This document shows positions 1 to 9,023 of a DNA stretch of 64,000 bases, piece by piece. The position numbers and the translations under genes were made by a program. The DNA is from Nannocystis sp. RBIL2. GTDB taxonomy: Bacteria > Myxococcota_A > Polyangia > Nannocystales > Nannocystaceae. The notes under the pieces are model-generated. The model was not told where the DNA came from, made no database searches, and was given only the letters and a program-made list of their open reading frames with translations. Every line of letters starts with the position of its first letter. Position 1 is the stretch's first letter. Location of the stretch: the NCBI RefSeq assembly GCF_026626745.1, contig NZ_JAPNJW010000001.1, positions 5,912,001-5,976,000 on the forward strand. The letters run 5' to 3'.

Positions 1-879
1 AACACCATCGTCGCGTTCGAGCGGGCCTTCCACGGCCGCTCGCTCGGGGCGCTGGCCTGCACCGCCAACACCGCCTACCGCCACCCGTACGTGCGCTGCC
101 TCGGCGAGAGCGAGCCGGCCGAGCCGTTCGCCACCGCGCGGGTGCTGCGGCTGCCGTACGGCGACCTCGACGCGCTGCGCGAGACCTTCGCCGAGCACGG
201 CGCCGCGATCGCGGCGGTGTTCCTCGAGCCGATCCAGGGCGAGGCCGGCGTCTACCCGGCCACGCGCGAGTTCCTGGTCGGGCTGCACGGCTTGTGCCGC
301 GAGCACGGCGCGCTGGTCGGCGCCGACGAGGTCCAGTGCGGCTTCGGGCGCACCGGCTCGTGGTCGGCGTGGGCGCACATCGTCGGCGACGACCCGGCGC
401 TGGCGCCCGACTTGATGTGGATCGCCAAGGCCCTCGGCGGCGGGTTCCCGATCGGCGTGTGCCTCGCCCGCGGTGACCTGGCGCAGGCGATGGGCAAGGG
501 CACTCACGGCACCACCTTCGGCGGCAACCCGCTCGCCTGCGCCGCCGGGCTCGCCAGCATCGACATCCTCGAGCGCGACGGCCTGCTCGCCGCCGCGGGG
601 GCGCAGCTGCCGACGCTGCAGGCGATCGCGCGCGAGGAGCCGTGCGCGCGGGTCCAGGAGATCCGCGGCCACGGGGCGCTGATCGGCGTGCAGGTCGGCA
701 AGCCGGCCGAGCAGCTCGGCGCCGCCGTCGGCGACCGCATGATGCGCGACCACGGCGTCCTCGTCACCGTCTGCGGCGGCCACACGATCCGCCTGCTGCT
801 GCCCTACCGCGCCGGCGCCGACGAGCTGCGCGAGGTGTGGCGCGCGATCAGCCGCTCGCTGGAGTCCGAAGCAACATGA
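1..879 (+). CDS. Class III (acetylornithine-type) aminotransferase, 5' end cut by window
   Basis: This is the C-terminal part of a PLP-dependent class III aminotransferase; acetylornithine/succinyldiaminopimelate aminotransferase of arginine or lysine synthesis is the likeliest type. The frame is open from base 1 (NTIVAFERAFHGRS), so the start lies upstream and roughly 120 residues are missing. The visible part has the family's DEVQCGFGRTG segment and the PLP lysine in AKALGGGFPIG (Lys at residue 143 of the fragment). The TGA stop overlaps the next ATG as ATGA, so the two genes are translationally coupled. Ornithine or GABA aminotransferase cannot be excluded without the N-terminus. Confidence 0.9.
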   Translation, partial: NTIVAFERAFHGRSLGALACTANTAYRHPYVRCLGESEPAEPFATARVLRLPYGDLDALRETFAEHGAAIAAVFLEPIQGEAGVYPATREFLVGLHGLCREHGALVGADEVQCGFGRTGSWSAWAHIVGDDPALAPDLMWIAKALGGGFPIGVCLARGDLAQAMGKGTHGTTFGGNPLACAAGLASIDILERDGLLAAAGAQLPTLQAIAREEPCARVQEIRGHGALIGVQVGKPAEQLGAAVGDRMMRDHGVLVTVCGGHTIRLLLPYRAGADELREVWRAISRSLESEAT

Positions 880-914
880 CCTTCAAGCAATGTCCTAAAC
901 TACATGTCCTGATG
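873..914. repeat. 14-bp repeat array, 3 units
   Basis: Three units begin at 873, 887 and 901 (AACATGACC, GCAATGTCC, TACATGTCC), each exactly 14 bp apart. The array spans the end of the aminotransferase gene and encodes the first residues of the downstream lipoprotein. That gene's ATG at 876 is the ATG inside the first unit. Confidence 0.75.
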
Positions 915-1661
915 GCCATCTCGCTGCTCGCGCCTGCTCCCGGGTGCAGGCGTGAGGCCAGCGAGGCCCCCGAGTCGACTGCGGCGCCGGAGACCGAGCC
1001 GTCCGCGCCTGAGTCGGCCCTCGCACCCGCGAGCGAGACCCCCGAGGCGCCCGCGAGCGACACGTCCGCGCCGGCCGCCGACAAGCCGCCGGGCGAGGCC
1101 GTGGCGGCCAGCGAGCCGGCGCCGACCGCCGAGCCGACGCCCGCGAGCGGCGAGCCCAAGGCCGCGGCCGCGAGCGGCCTGCCGGCGCCGCTGCACGCCA
1201 AGGTCGACGAGTCGTGCGGGCGCGACGCCGGCGTCGGCACGGGCGCGCTGCCGTTCGCGCTCAAGACGCCGGAGGGCAAGGACATCAGCATGGCGAGCCT
1301 GCGCGGCAAGGTCGTGCTGCTCAACTTCTGGGGTACGTGGTGTAAGCCGTGCCTCAAGGAGCTGCCCGAGTTCGACCGCCTCGTCCGCCACTACAAGAAG
1401 AGCGGCGCGGTGCTGGTCGCCATCGCCACCGACACCGAGCCGGACAAGGTGCTCGAGTTCGCCAAGGAGCGGAAGCTCTCCGCCAAGCTGGCGCTTGGCG
1501 GCGAAGACCTGGCCAAGCAGTACGACAGCCCCAACTTCCCGTTCTCGTTCGTGGTCGACGACAAGGGCACGATCCGCGGCTCTTACCGCAGCTACAAGCC
1601 GGAGTGCATCGGGCGGATCGAGCAAGACATCCGCACGAGCCTCGAGCAGCGCAAGCGCTAA
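876..1661 (+). CDS. TlpA-like thioredoxin-fold lipoprotein
   Basis: Predicted exported disulfide reductase of the TlpA/ResA type (261 aa). Residues 1-24 form a lipoprotein signal ending in LAPAPGC (Cys24). A long Ala/Pro/Glu-rich linker follows to about residue 110, then a thioredoxin fold with WGTWCKPC (Cys156, Cys159) after the strand VVLLNF. Such proteins reduce periplasmic disulfides, often for cytochrome c maturation, but no partner gene is nearby. The start at 876 overlaps the upstream stop; an alternative ATG at 912 would leave a very short signal. The first codons come from a 14-bp repeat array. The TAA overlaps the end of the convergent gene by 4 bp. Confidence 0.85.
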   Translation: MTFKQCPKLHVLMAISLLAPAPGCRREASEAPESTAAPETEPSAPESALAPASETPEAPASDTSAPAADKPPGEAVAASEPAPTAEPTPASGEPKAAAASGLPAPLHAKVDESCGRDAGVGTGALPFALKTPEGKDISMASLRGKVVLLNFWGTWCKPCLKELPEFDRLVRHYKKSGAVLVAIATDTEPDKVLEFAKERKLSAKLALGGEDLAKQYDSPNFPFSFVVDDKGTIRGSYRSYKPECIGRIEQDIRTSLEQRKR

Positions 1662-2032
1662 CGCGTCGGTTCGACGCGCAGGCCCGCGGCGACGATGAAA
1701 GCCGGCGGGTCGCTGCCGTCGTGGGCGCGGAGTATGAACACGGGAGCGTCGGGGCTCGCAGTCGGGAGCGACGGCAGGCGCCCGGCGACGGAACCGCTGA
1801 ACAGGTGCAGCCTCGTGCCCCACTCGAGGCGCATGGGCATCTGCACGTAGACCGGCTCGACGAAGCACAGCCGGCCGAACGCGGGCAGCGCGGGCGGCGG
1901 CCACTCGCAGTGATAGACCTCGAGCACCAGCGCGTCGTCGTCCATTGCGACCACGCGCACGGCCGCCAGCGGGTGCACCTGCAGCAGCGCGTCGGCGGCC
2001 GCGAGCGCTTCGGCGAGCGGCGTCGGGCTCAC
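1658..2032 (-). CDS. Hypothetical protein, coupled to FHA protein
   Basis: A 124-aa protein of unknown function starting with GTG at 2032. The start overlaps the TGA of the upstream FHA-domain gene as GTGA, so the two are probably co-translated. It has no signal peptide, membrane segment or recognised motif. The sequence alternates hydrophobic strands with Pro-rich turns (for example YHCEWPPPALPAFG), which suggests a compact beta-rich fold. Third positions are strongly G/C, supporting real coding. I do not recognise a family. Confidence 0.7.
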   Translation of the reverse strand: MSPTPLAEALAAADALLQVHPLAAVRVVAMDDDALVLEVYHCEWPPPALPAFGRLCFVEPVYVQMPMRLEWGTRLHLFSGSVAGRLPSLPTASPDAPVFILRAHDGSDPPAFIVAAGLRVEPTR

Positions 2033-2970
2033 GAGTACTCGACGACTCGCTTCTTGCGCAGCTCGACGATCAGCCTGGTGAGGGCGAGGTCGTCCTGCGG
2101 GTACGAGTCGAGGATGAACGACCAGGTCCGGCCCTCGGCGAGGTCTTGCACGACGTCGAGCTGCTCGGGCGGCAGGGTGTGCCAGCGGACGGGCGACGGC
2201 TGGACCAGCGACACCTCGACGCCGTAGGTCGGCACGGGTGTCTTTTCGGCCAGGTGGAGGATCTCGTCCTGCTGGCGCGCCGACTCCATCAGGATGTGCT
2301 CGATGGCGCTGCGGATCTCCTGCGTCGGCGCCTGCTCGGGGGCGGCGTTCTCGAGCGCGAACGTGCCGCGCTTCCACGCCAGCATGCGCATCAGCGCCTT
2401 CTCCGGCAGCAGCGCCGCGGCGCTCTTGTCGATCGTCGCCGAGAACGCGTAGCCGTCGCGGAGGTAGACGCGGCCGGTCTGCACGGTGTCGAGGTTGCGG
2501 ACGTTGAGCGTGCCGGTCTTGCGGCTCGCCGCCAGCCACTGCAGCACGTCGACCAGCGGGATCTCCTCGATGCTGCCGGTCATCGAGCGGTTGGAGAAGT
2601 CGACCGTGGTCGGCGTGCGGTGCTTCTTCTCGCCCGCGCGGGGGGCGGCGCCCACCTGGCTCGGCTTGGCGACGACCACGCTCATGAGGCTGCCGCCGAT
2701 CGAGATCCGATCGCCGGCGCGGAGGCAGTGGCGCTGGATGAGGTTGCCGTTGACGTGGACCCCGTTGCGCGAGCCGAGATCGCGGACCCACACGCGCTGG
2801 CGCTCGGCGAAGAAGCGGGCGTGCTTGCGGCTCACGGCGTCGTCGGCGAGCACGAGGTCCGATTCGCTGCTGCGGCCGACGATGTAGTGGTCCTTGTCGG
2901 CGTCGAGGGGAAACTCTTCGCCCTTGTACTTGCCCGTCAGGAACTTGAGGACGTGAATTTCCGCACTCAT
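2029..2970 (-). CDS. FHA domain protein with DUF4388 (PATAN-like) domain
   Basis: A 313-aa signalling adaptor. An FHA domain occupies about residues 15-100 (GRSSESD, SRKHA, LGSRNGVHVNG), a fold that binds phosphothreonine peptides. A DUF4388 domain follows at about 130-250 (SMTGSIEEIPLVDVLQWL, GTLNVRN). This pairing is typical of myxobacterial signalling proteins and suggests a target of a Ser/Thr kinase, one of which lies at 29-32 kb. The ATG at 2970 is preferred over 2988 because GAGGGTG lies just upstream of it. It heads a two-gene operon with the hypothetical gene that overlaps its stop. Confidence 0.85.
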   Translation of the reverse strand: MSAEIHVLKFLTGKYKGEEFPLDADKDHYIVGRSSESDLVLADDAVSRKHARFFAERQRVWVRDLGSRNGVHVNGNLIQRHCLRAGDRISIGGSLMSVVVAKPSQVGAAPRAGEKKHRTPTTVDFSNRSMTGSIEEIPLVDVLQWLAASRKTGTLNVRNLDTVQTGRVYLRDGYAFSATIDKSAAALLPEKALMRMLAWKRGTFALENAAPEQAPTQEIRSAIEHILMESARQQDEILHLAEKTPVPTYGVEVSLVQPSPVRWHTLPPEQLDVVQDLAEGRTWSFILDSYPQDDLALTRLIVELRKKRVVEYS

Positions 2971-3225
2971 GAGCGCACCCTCGAGCATAGGTTTGGAGCC
3001 ACACCCACGTCAACGCTGTGCGGTGGCGGATGAGGGGAAGCAGGACGCGGGGTCGGGGGCGCAGGACCCGTGACGGCGCACACGGCTCGCTGTCGGCACG
3101 ATACGTTTCGCGCGGCGCTACCGCGACCGTGGGGCGGCGATGGCGCCCCTTCGTGGCCCGGCCTGCCAATAAACGCTAGGCTTTGGCGTCAACCTCAGCA
3201 TCTTCGCCGAGGTGGAGTCACGGTC

Positions 3226-4884
3226 ATGAACAAGCGTCCCTGGATCGGCCCCGTGAGCGCACTGGCGCTCGTGCTTTCGTTCGCTGGCGGTTGCACGCGG
3301 AACGTCGGGGCCGGAGTGGTTCATCCGGACGAGATCCCGCGCTCGGTAGCGGCCTCTCCGGCGGCCTACGAGACGGTGTACGTGCAGAGCCAGGCCTACG
3401 CCACGCCGACGGGCGCGCCGCAGGCCAACGGTTACGCGATTCCGGGCGAGGCGCCGGTCGATCCGGCGGTGCAGACCGAGGCGAACATCGAGAACCCGCC
3501 GGGGCTGGTCGGCACCGAGACGCTCAGCGACGGGCAGCAGGTCAAGGTCGTGACGTACGTGCACACGTACCCCGAGGCGATCGAGACCTACCCGCGCGTG
3601 TGGTGGTCCAATCGTTGGTACTACAACATCAACGGCAACTTCGTTTACTACAGCCCCTACTACAACAACTGGGTGTACTACTGGGGCCCGCCGTCGCCGC
3701 TGGTGTACGCGTGGAACTACTACTACCCGTGGGTGCCGTATTCGTACGGCTGGGGCTTCTACGGCAACGGCTGGTACTGGGGCGGTCCGGGCTACTGGGG
3801 CTACCACGCGTGGGGCATGCCGCCGTCGTACTATTACAACTACTACCCGCAAGATCCGGGCTCGGTGCGGCACAGCACCCCGAGCCAGGGCGGGCCCACG
3901 GGCGGCACGCGGCACACGATGAACGCGTCGCAGGGCGGCCCGACCGGGACGCCGGGCAATCAGGGCTTCGGCGACAAGCTCGGCCGTCCGAACGGCAACA
4001 ACGGCGGCCTGGGCCCTTCGGGTCGGCCGAACGACCTGGCCGCCGCTCCGCAGGGCGGTGGTCTGGGGGCGGGCACCAGCGGGCCGCGTGGGCTCGCGGC
4101 GGCGCCCGAGGGCGGGCGTGGCGGCCTCGGCCCGGGTGGTCAGGCGGCGGGTCCGTCGAACCTCGCGGCTCCGAGCTCGCGCCCGACCCATTCGCCTCAG
4201 GGGCCGGGTGCGTGGACCTCGAGCGGCACGCGCACGGTCGCGGGCGCGAGCGCCAGCTACCCGAGCATGCCGGTGTCGGGCGGTGCGCGACCGGGCGGCG
4301 AGGCGAGCGGCGGTGGTCGCGGTTACATGGCGCCGGGGGCAGGTAATCTGTCGGCCGGCGGAGCCAAGACCGCGGGGACCGCGGGTGGCATGAGCGCGAC
4401 CTACCGCCCGACCTACGCGCCTCCGGGAGGCAGCGGCGGCGGCGAGCGGGGCACGATGGCGGCCGGGGCCGCGCGGCCGAGCAGCGGCGGCGGGTTCGCG
4501 TCGTCGCAGGCGACCTACGTACCGGCGACCTCGGGCTCGCGCGGCGGGCCGCGCAGCGCGACCAGCTCGTTCGGCGACGGTGGCGGCTCGCGGGGCACCG
4601 GCCCGAGCTACAGCGGCGGCGGCTTCAGCGGCGGTAGCCGTGGCGGCTTCAGCAGCGGCGGCTCGAGCGGCGGCTTCAGCGGCGGCGGCTTCAGCAGCGG
4701 CGGCAGCGGCTTCGGCGGTAGCCGTGGCGGCTTCAGCAGCGGCGGAGGCGGCGGCTTCAGCGGTGGTGGCGGAGGCGGCGGCTTCGGCGGCGGAGGCGGT
4801 GGCTTCAGCGGGGGCGGCGGGGGCGGCGGAGGCGGTCGCGGGGGCGGGGGTGGCTTCAGCGGCGGCGGCGGTCGCGGCCGCTGA
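3226..4884 (+). CDS. Tyr/Trp-rich and Gly-rich surface lipoprotein
   Basis: A 552-aa predicted lipoprotein (signal ending LSFAGGC, Cys23) with strongly biased composition. Residues about 120-215 are packed with Tyr, Trp and Asn (NWVYYWGPPSPLVYAWNYYY). The rest is Gly/Ser/Pro-rich, and the last 90 residues (nt 4611-4884) are short Gly-Gly-Phe-Ser-Gly repeats encoded by near-identical ggcggcttcagc blocks. It is probably a surface or envelope structural protein; no enzymatic motif is seen. The ATG at 3226 is preceded by GAGGTGGAG. Repeat length is likely variable between strains. Confidence 0.8.
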   Translation: MNKRPWIGPVSALALVLSFAGGCTRNVGAGVVHPDEIPRSVAASPAAYETVYVQSQAYATPTGAPQANGYAIPGEAPVDPAVQTEANIENPPGLVGTETLSDGQQVKVVTYVHTYPEAIETYPRVWWSNRWYYNINGNFVYYSPYYNNWVYYWGPPSPLVYAWNYYYPWVPYSYGWGFYGNGWYWGGPGYWGYHAWGMPPSYYYNYYPQDPGSVRHSTPSQGGPTGGTRHTMNASQGGPTGTPGNQGFGDKLGRPNGNNGGLGPSGRPNDLAAAPQGGGLGAGTSGPRGLAAAPEGGRGGLGPGGQAAGPSNLAAPSSRPTHSPQGPGAWTSSGTRTVAGASASYPSMPVSGGARPGGEASGGGRGYMAPGAGNLSAGGAKTAGTAGGMSATYRPTYAPPGGSGGGERGTMAAGAARPSSGGGFASSQATYVPATSGSRGGPRSATSSFGDGGGSRGTGPSYSGGGFSGGSRGGFSSGGSSGGFSGGGFSSGGSGFGGSRGGFSSGGGGGFSGGGGGGGFGGGGGGFSGGGGGGGGGRGGGGGFSGGGGRGR

Positions 4885-4901
4885 GCAGTCCGCTCTCACT
4901 C

Positions 4902-4929
4902 GGGGCGCACGAGCATGGCCGTGCGCCCC
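4902..4929. terminator. Hairpin after Gly-rich lipoprotein gene
   Basis: GGGGCGCAC and GTGCGCCCC form a perfect 9-bp stem with a 10-nt loop, 18 bp after the stop codon. There is no clear T-tract, so termination is inferred from position and strength. Confidence 0.55.
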
Positions 4930-4960
4930 TCCTCGCGCTGGCGACCGAGTTGCGCGAGCG

Positions 4961-5002
4961 GCAGTGTCGCAAGGGACATGTCTGGAAGGACATGTAATTG
5001 GT
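4961..5002. repeat. 14-bp repeat array, 3 units
   Basis: Units begin at 4961 (GCAGTGTCG), 4975 (GACATGTCT) and 4989 (GACATGTAA), exactly 14 bp apart, between the Gly-rich lipoprotein gene and the glyoxalase II gene. Confidence 0.7.
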
Positions 5003-5103
5003 CCGGGCTGATTGGACGCTCAGCTCGGTCCGAGTCGGCAGTCAATCTGTCTCGAGGGGCAGGTCGGCTTGAGCTCGCGGGTTTGCTCCGCTAAGACATC
5101 GGG

Positions 5104-5847
5104 GTGCTGACCATCGAGCCTGTCCCGTGCCTGCGCGACAACTACGCCTACTTGCTGCGCGATCCGGGCACAGGCGACGTCTGGCTCGTCGATCCTTCGG
5201 AGGCGGACCCGCCGGCGCGGGCGATCGCGGCGGTGAGCGGGCGGCTGCGGGGGATCCTCGCCACCCATCACCATCACGATCACGTCGGCGGCATCGACGA
5301 GCTCGTCGGTGACGGCGGGGACGTGTGGGTCGCCGGGCATGCCAGTGATCGCGGGCGGATCCCCCGACAGACCGAGTTCGTCGAGGCCAACACCGACGCG
5401 TGGCAAGACACCGGCCTAGTGCTTGCGGGCCGGCGATTGCTGGGGCTGCACATCCCCGGGCATACGCGGGGCGCGATCGCCTGGCGGCTGGTCGGCGAGG
5501 GTGGCGAGCCCGACGACGTGTTCACCGGCGACACCCTGTTCGCGGCCGGTTGTGGTCGCCTGTTCGAGGGGACGCCCGCGCAGATGCACATGAGCCTGCA
5601 GCAGCTCACGACGTTGCCTCCGTCGACGCGGCTGTGGTTCGGCCACGAGTACACGGCGGCGAACCTGCGCTTCGCGGCGGCGGTCGAGCCCGACAACCGG
5701 GCGGTCGCCGAGCGAGCCGACGCGTTGCCGGGCCGCACGACGCCGACCACGGTGGCCGACGAGCGAGCCACCAACCCGTTCGTGCGCGCGGACTCGGTCG
5801 AGGAGCTGGCGACGCGCCGGCGGGCCAAGGACGAGTTCCGCGGCTGA
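5104..5847 (+). CDS. gloB: Hydroxyacylglutathione hydrolase (glyoxalase II)
   Basis: A 247-aa metallo-beta-lactamase-fold hydrolase that splits S-lactoylglutathione to lactate and glutathione in methylglyoxal detoxification. The metal site THHHHDH spans Thr54-His60. Further family signatures are GHTRGAI, FTGDTLFAAGCGRLFEG and FGHEYT. The C-terminal substrate-binding helices end with the conserved NPFVR and KDEFRG. Length matches the family. The start is GTG at 5104, giving LTIEPVPCLRDNYAYLL, the typical N-terminus. A hairpin follows the stop. Confidence 0.93.
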   Translation: MLTIEPVPCLRDNYAYLLRDPGTGDVWLVDPSEADPPARAIAAVSGRLRGILATHHHHDHVGGIDELVGDGGDVWVAGHASDRGRIPRQTEFVEANTDAWQDTGLVLAGRRLLGLHIPGHTRGAIAWRLVGEGGEPDDVFTGDTLFAAGCGRLFEGTPAQMHMSLQQLTTLPPSTRLWFGHEYTAANLRFAAAVEPDNRAVAERADALPGRTTPTTVADERATNPFVRADSVEELATRRRAKDEFRG

Positions 5848-5870
5848 GGCTGCTTCGGCGGCTCGTTGGC

Positions 5871-5891
5871 CGGGCTCGAGAGCCGAGCCCG
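5871..5891. terminator. Hairpin after gloB
   Basis: CGGGCTCG and CGAGCCCG form an 8-bp stem with a 5-nt loop, 24 bp past the gloB stop. No T-tract is present, so this is a candidate only. Confidence 0.4.
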
Positions 5892-5956
5892 AGTGATGCC
5901 TGCGTGCGGGGTCTCGCTAGCTGGGAGCTCAGCGAGTAGCGACCTGGCGCAGACCC

Positions 5957-6046
<90 letters not shown>

Positions 6047-6071
6047 TAAGTGCCGGTTGTTGAGGCCGGTG

Positions 6072-6156
6072 CGGAGAGGGAGGGATTCGAACCCTCGGTG
6101 GGTTGCCCCACACAAGATTTCCAATCTTGCACCTTAGACCACTCGGACACCTCTCC
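6072..6156 (-). tRNA. tRNA-Ser (GGA)
   Basis: The minus strand folds as an 85-nt class II tRNA: acceptor GGAGAGG/CCTCTCC, D-arm TCCGAGTGG, anticodon loop TTGGAAA (GGA), a long variable arm and T-loop TTCGAAT. The 3' CCA is not encoded. Confidence 0.95.
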
Positions 6157-6206
6157 GGGTGTTCTGGTTTGCTGGGCTGTGGGGCGTCGTCTCGGAGAAA
6201 AGTTTG

Positions 6207-6291
6207 CGGAGAGGGTGGGATTCGAACCCACGGTGACTTTCGCCACACCAGATTTCGAGTCTGGCACCTTCGACCACTCGGACACCTCTCC
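6207..6291 (-). tRNA. tRNA-Ser (CGA)
   Basis: The minus strand folds as an 85-nt class II tRNA with acceptor GGAGAGG/CCTCTCC, anticodon stem CCAGA/TCTGG and loop CTCGAAA (CGA). The long variable arm and the acceptor match its neighbour, so the pair probably arose by duplication. CCA is not encoded. Confidence 0.95.
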
Positions 6292-6453
6292 AGGTGGCGG
6301 GGCGCGGACATTACCAGAAATTTTAAAAGGGTCCAGCTTTCGAGCGCCGCGAGCGGGCGACTTGGAGGGGCTCGCGGCGCAGCCGGGCGTGAGGAACGGC
6401 GCATACCCGGGGACCGGCGTACGGGCGAGGACCACGCACACTCCAGACCGGCC

Positions 6454-8496
<2,043 letters not shown>

Positions 8497-8514
8497 ACTC
8501 GGGCCGCGCGACTT

Positions 8515-8796
8515 ATGCCCTACGTCGAGTACGCCTGCGAAGGCCGCCTGCTGTTCCGCACCGAGACCACCGAGGACGTGCAGTTCGTCCCGCGGATCCA
8601 CGAGGTCGTGGTCATCGACGACGTGCCGTACCAGGTCGTCGACGTCGAGTACTGGGCCCGCCGCCTCGGCTCGACCGACCGCCGCCTGGTCTGCCCCACC
8701 GTCTACGTCGTGCCGATCGCCGGTGTCGAGTGGGAGCAACGGCTCGAGCGCCGGGTGCCGCGCAGCAAAGACGGCAAGCCGCCCACGCGCTACTGA
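8515..8796 (+). CDS. Small hypothetical protein
   Basis: A 93-aa soluble protein 18 bp after the DUF255 gene, probably co-transcribed. It has regular beta-strand-like segments (LLFRTETTEDVQFV, EVVVIDDVPYQVVDVEYWARR) and a basic tail. Codon bias is good. No motif is recognised. Confidence 0.7.
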   Translation: MPYVEYACEGRLLFRTETTEDVQFVPRIHEVVVIDDVPYQVVDVEYWARRLGSTDRRLVCPTVYVVPIAGVEWEQRLERRVPRSKDGKPPTRY

Positions 8797-8803
8797 TTCT
8801 TCA

Positions 8804-8880
8804 AAAGAGTCCCGAGGGACATGCCCGATCGGGCATGTCCTTCAGGATATGCCCTCGAGGACATGTCCTCGAGGGACGGA
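8804..8880. repeat. 14-bp repeat array, 4 strong units plus degenerate edges
   Basis: Strong units begin at 8818 (GACATGCCC), 8832 (GGCATGTCC), 8846 (GATATGCCC) and 8860 (GACATGTCC). Weaker units at 8804 and 8874 keep the same register. The array lies between the end of the small hypothetical gene and tRNA-Ser(UGA). Confidence 0.8.
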
Positions 8881-8891
8881 GAGCGAAGTAG

Positions 8892-8978
8892 CGGAGGAGG
8901 AGGGATTCGAACCCTCGGTGCCCTTGCGGACACGGCGGATTTCAAGTCCGCTGCCTTAGACCGCTCGGCCACTCCTCC
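8892..8978 (-). tRNA. tRNA-Ser (UGA)
   Basis: The minus strand folds as an 87-nt class II tRNA: acceptor GGAGGAG/CTCCTCC, anticodon stem GCGGA/TCCGC with loop CTTGAAA (TGA), a long variable arm and T-loop TTCGAAT. CCA is not encoded. It is the third serine isoacceptor within 3 kb. Confidence 0.95.
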
Positions 8979-9023
8979 GGCGGGGCCGCGAGTATCGACA
9001 AGCCGGGCCCGCGCGTAAAGGCC

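Noticed and set aside
8804..8880. Possible CRISPR array
   Set aside because: The period is 14 bp with only 4 variable bases between units, far too short for CRISPR spacers, and no cas genes are present.
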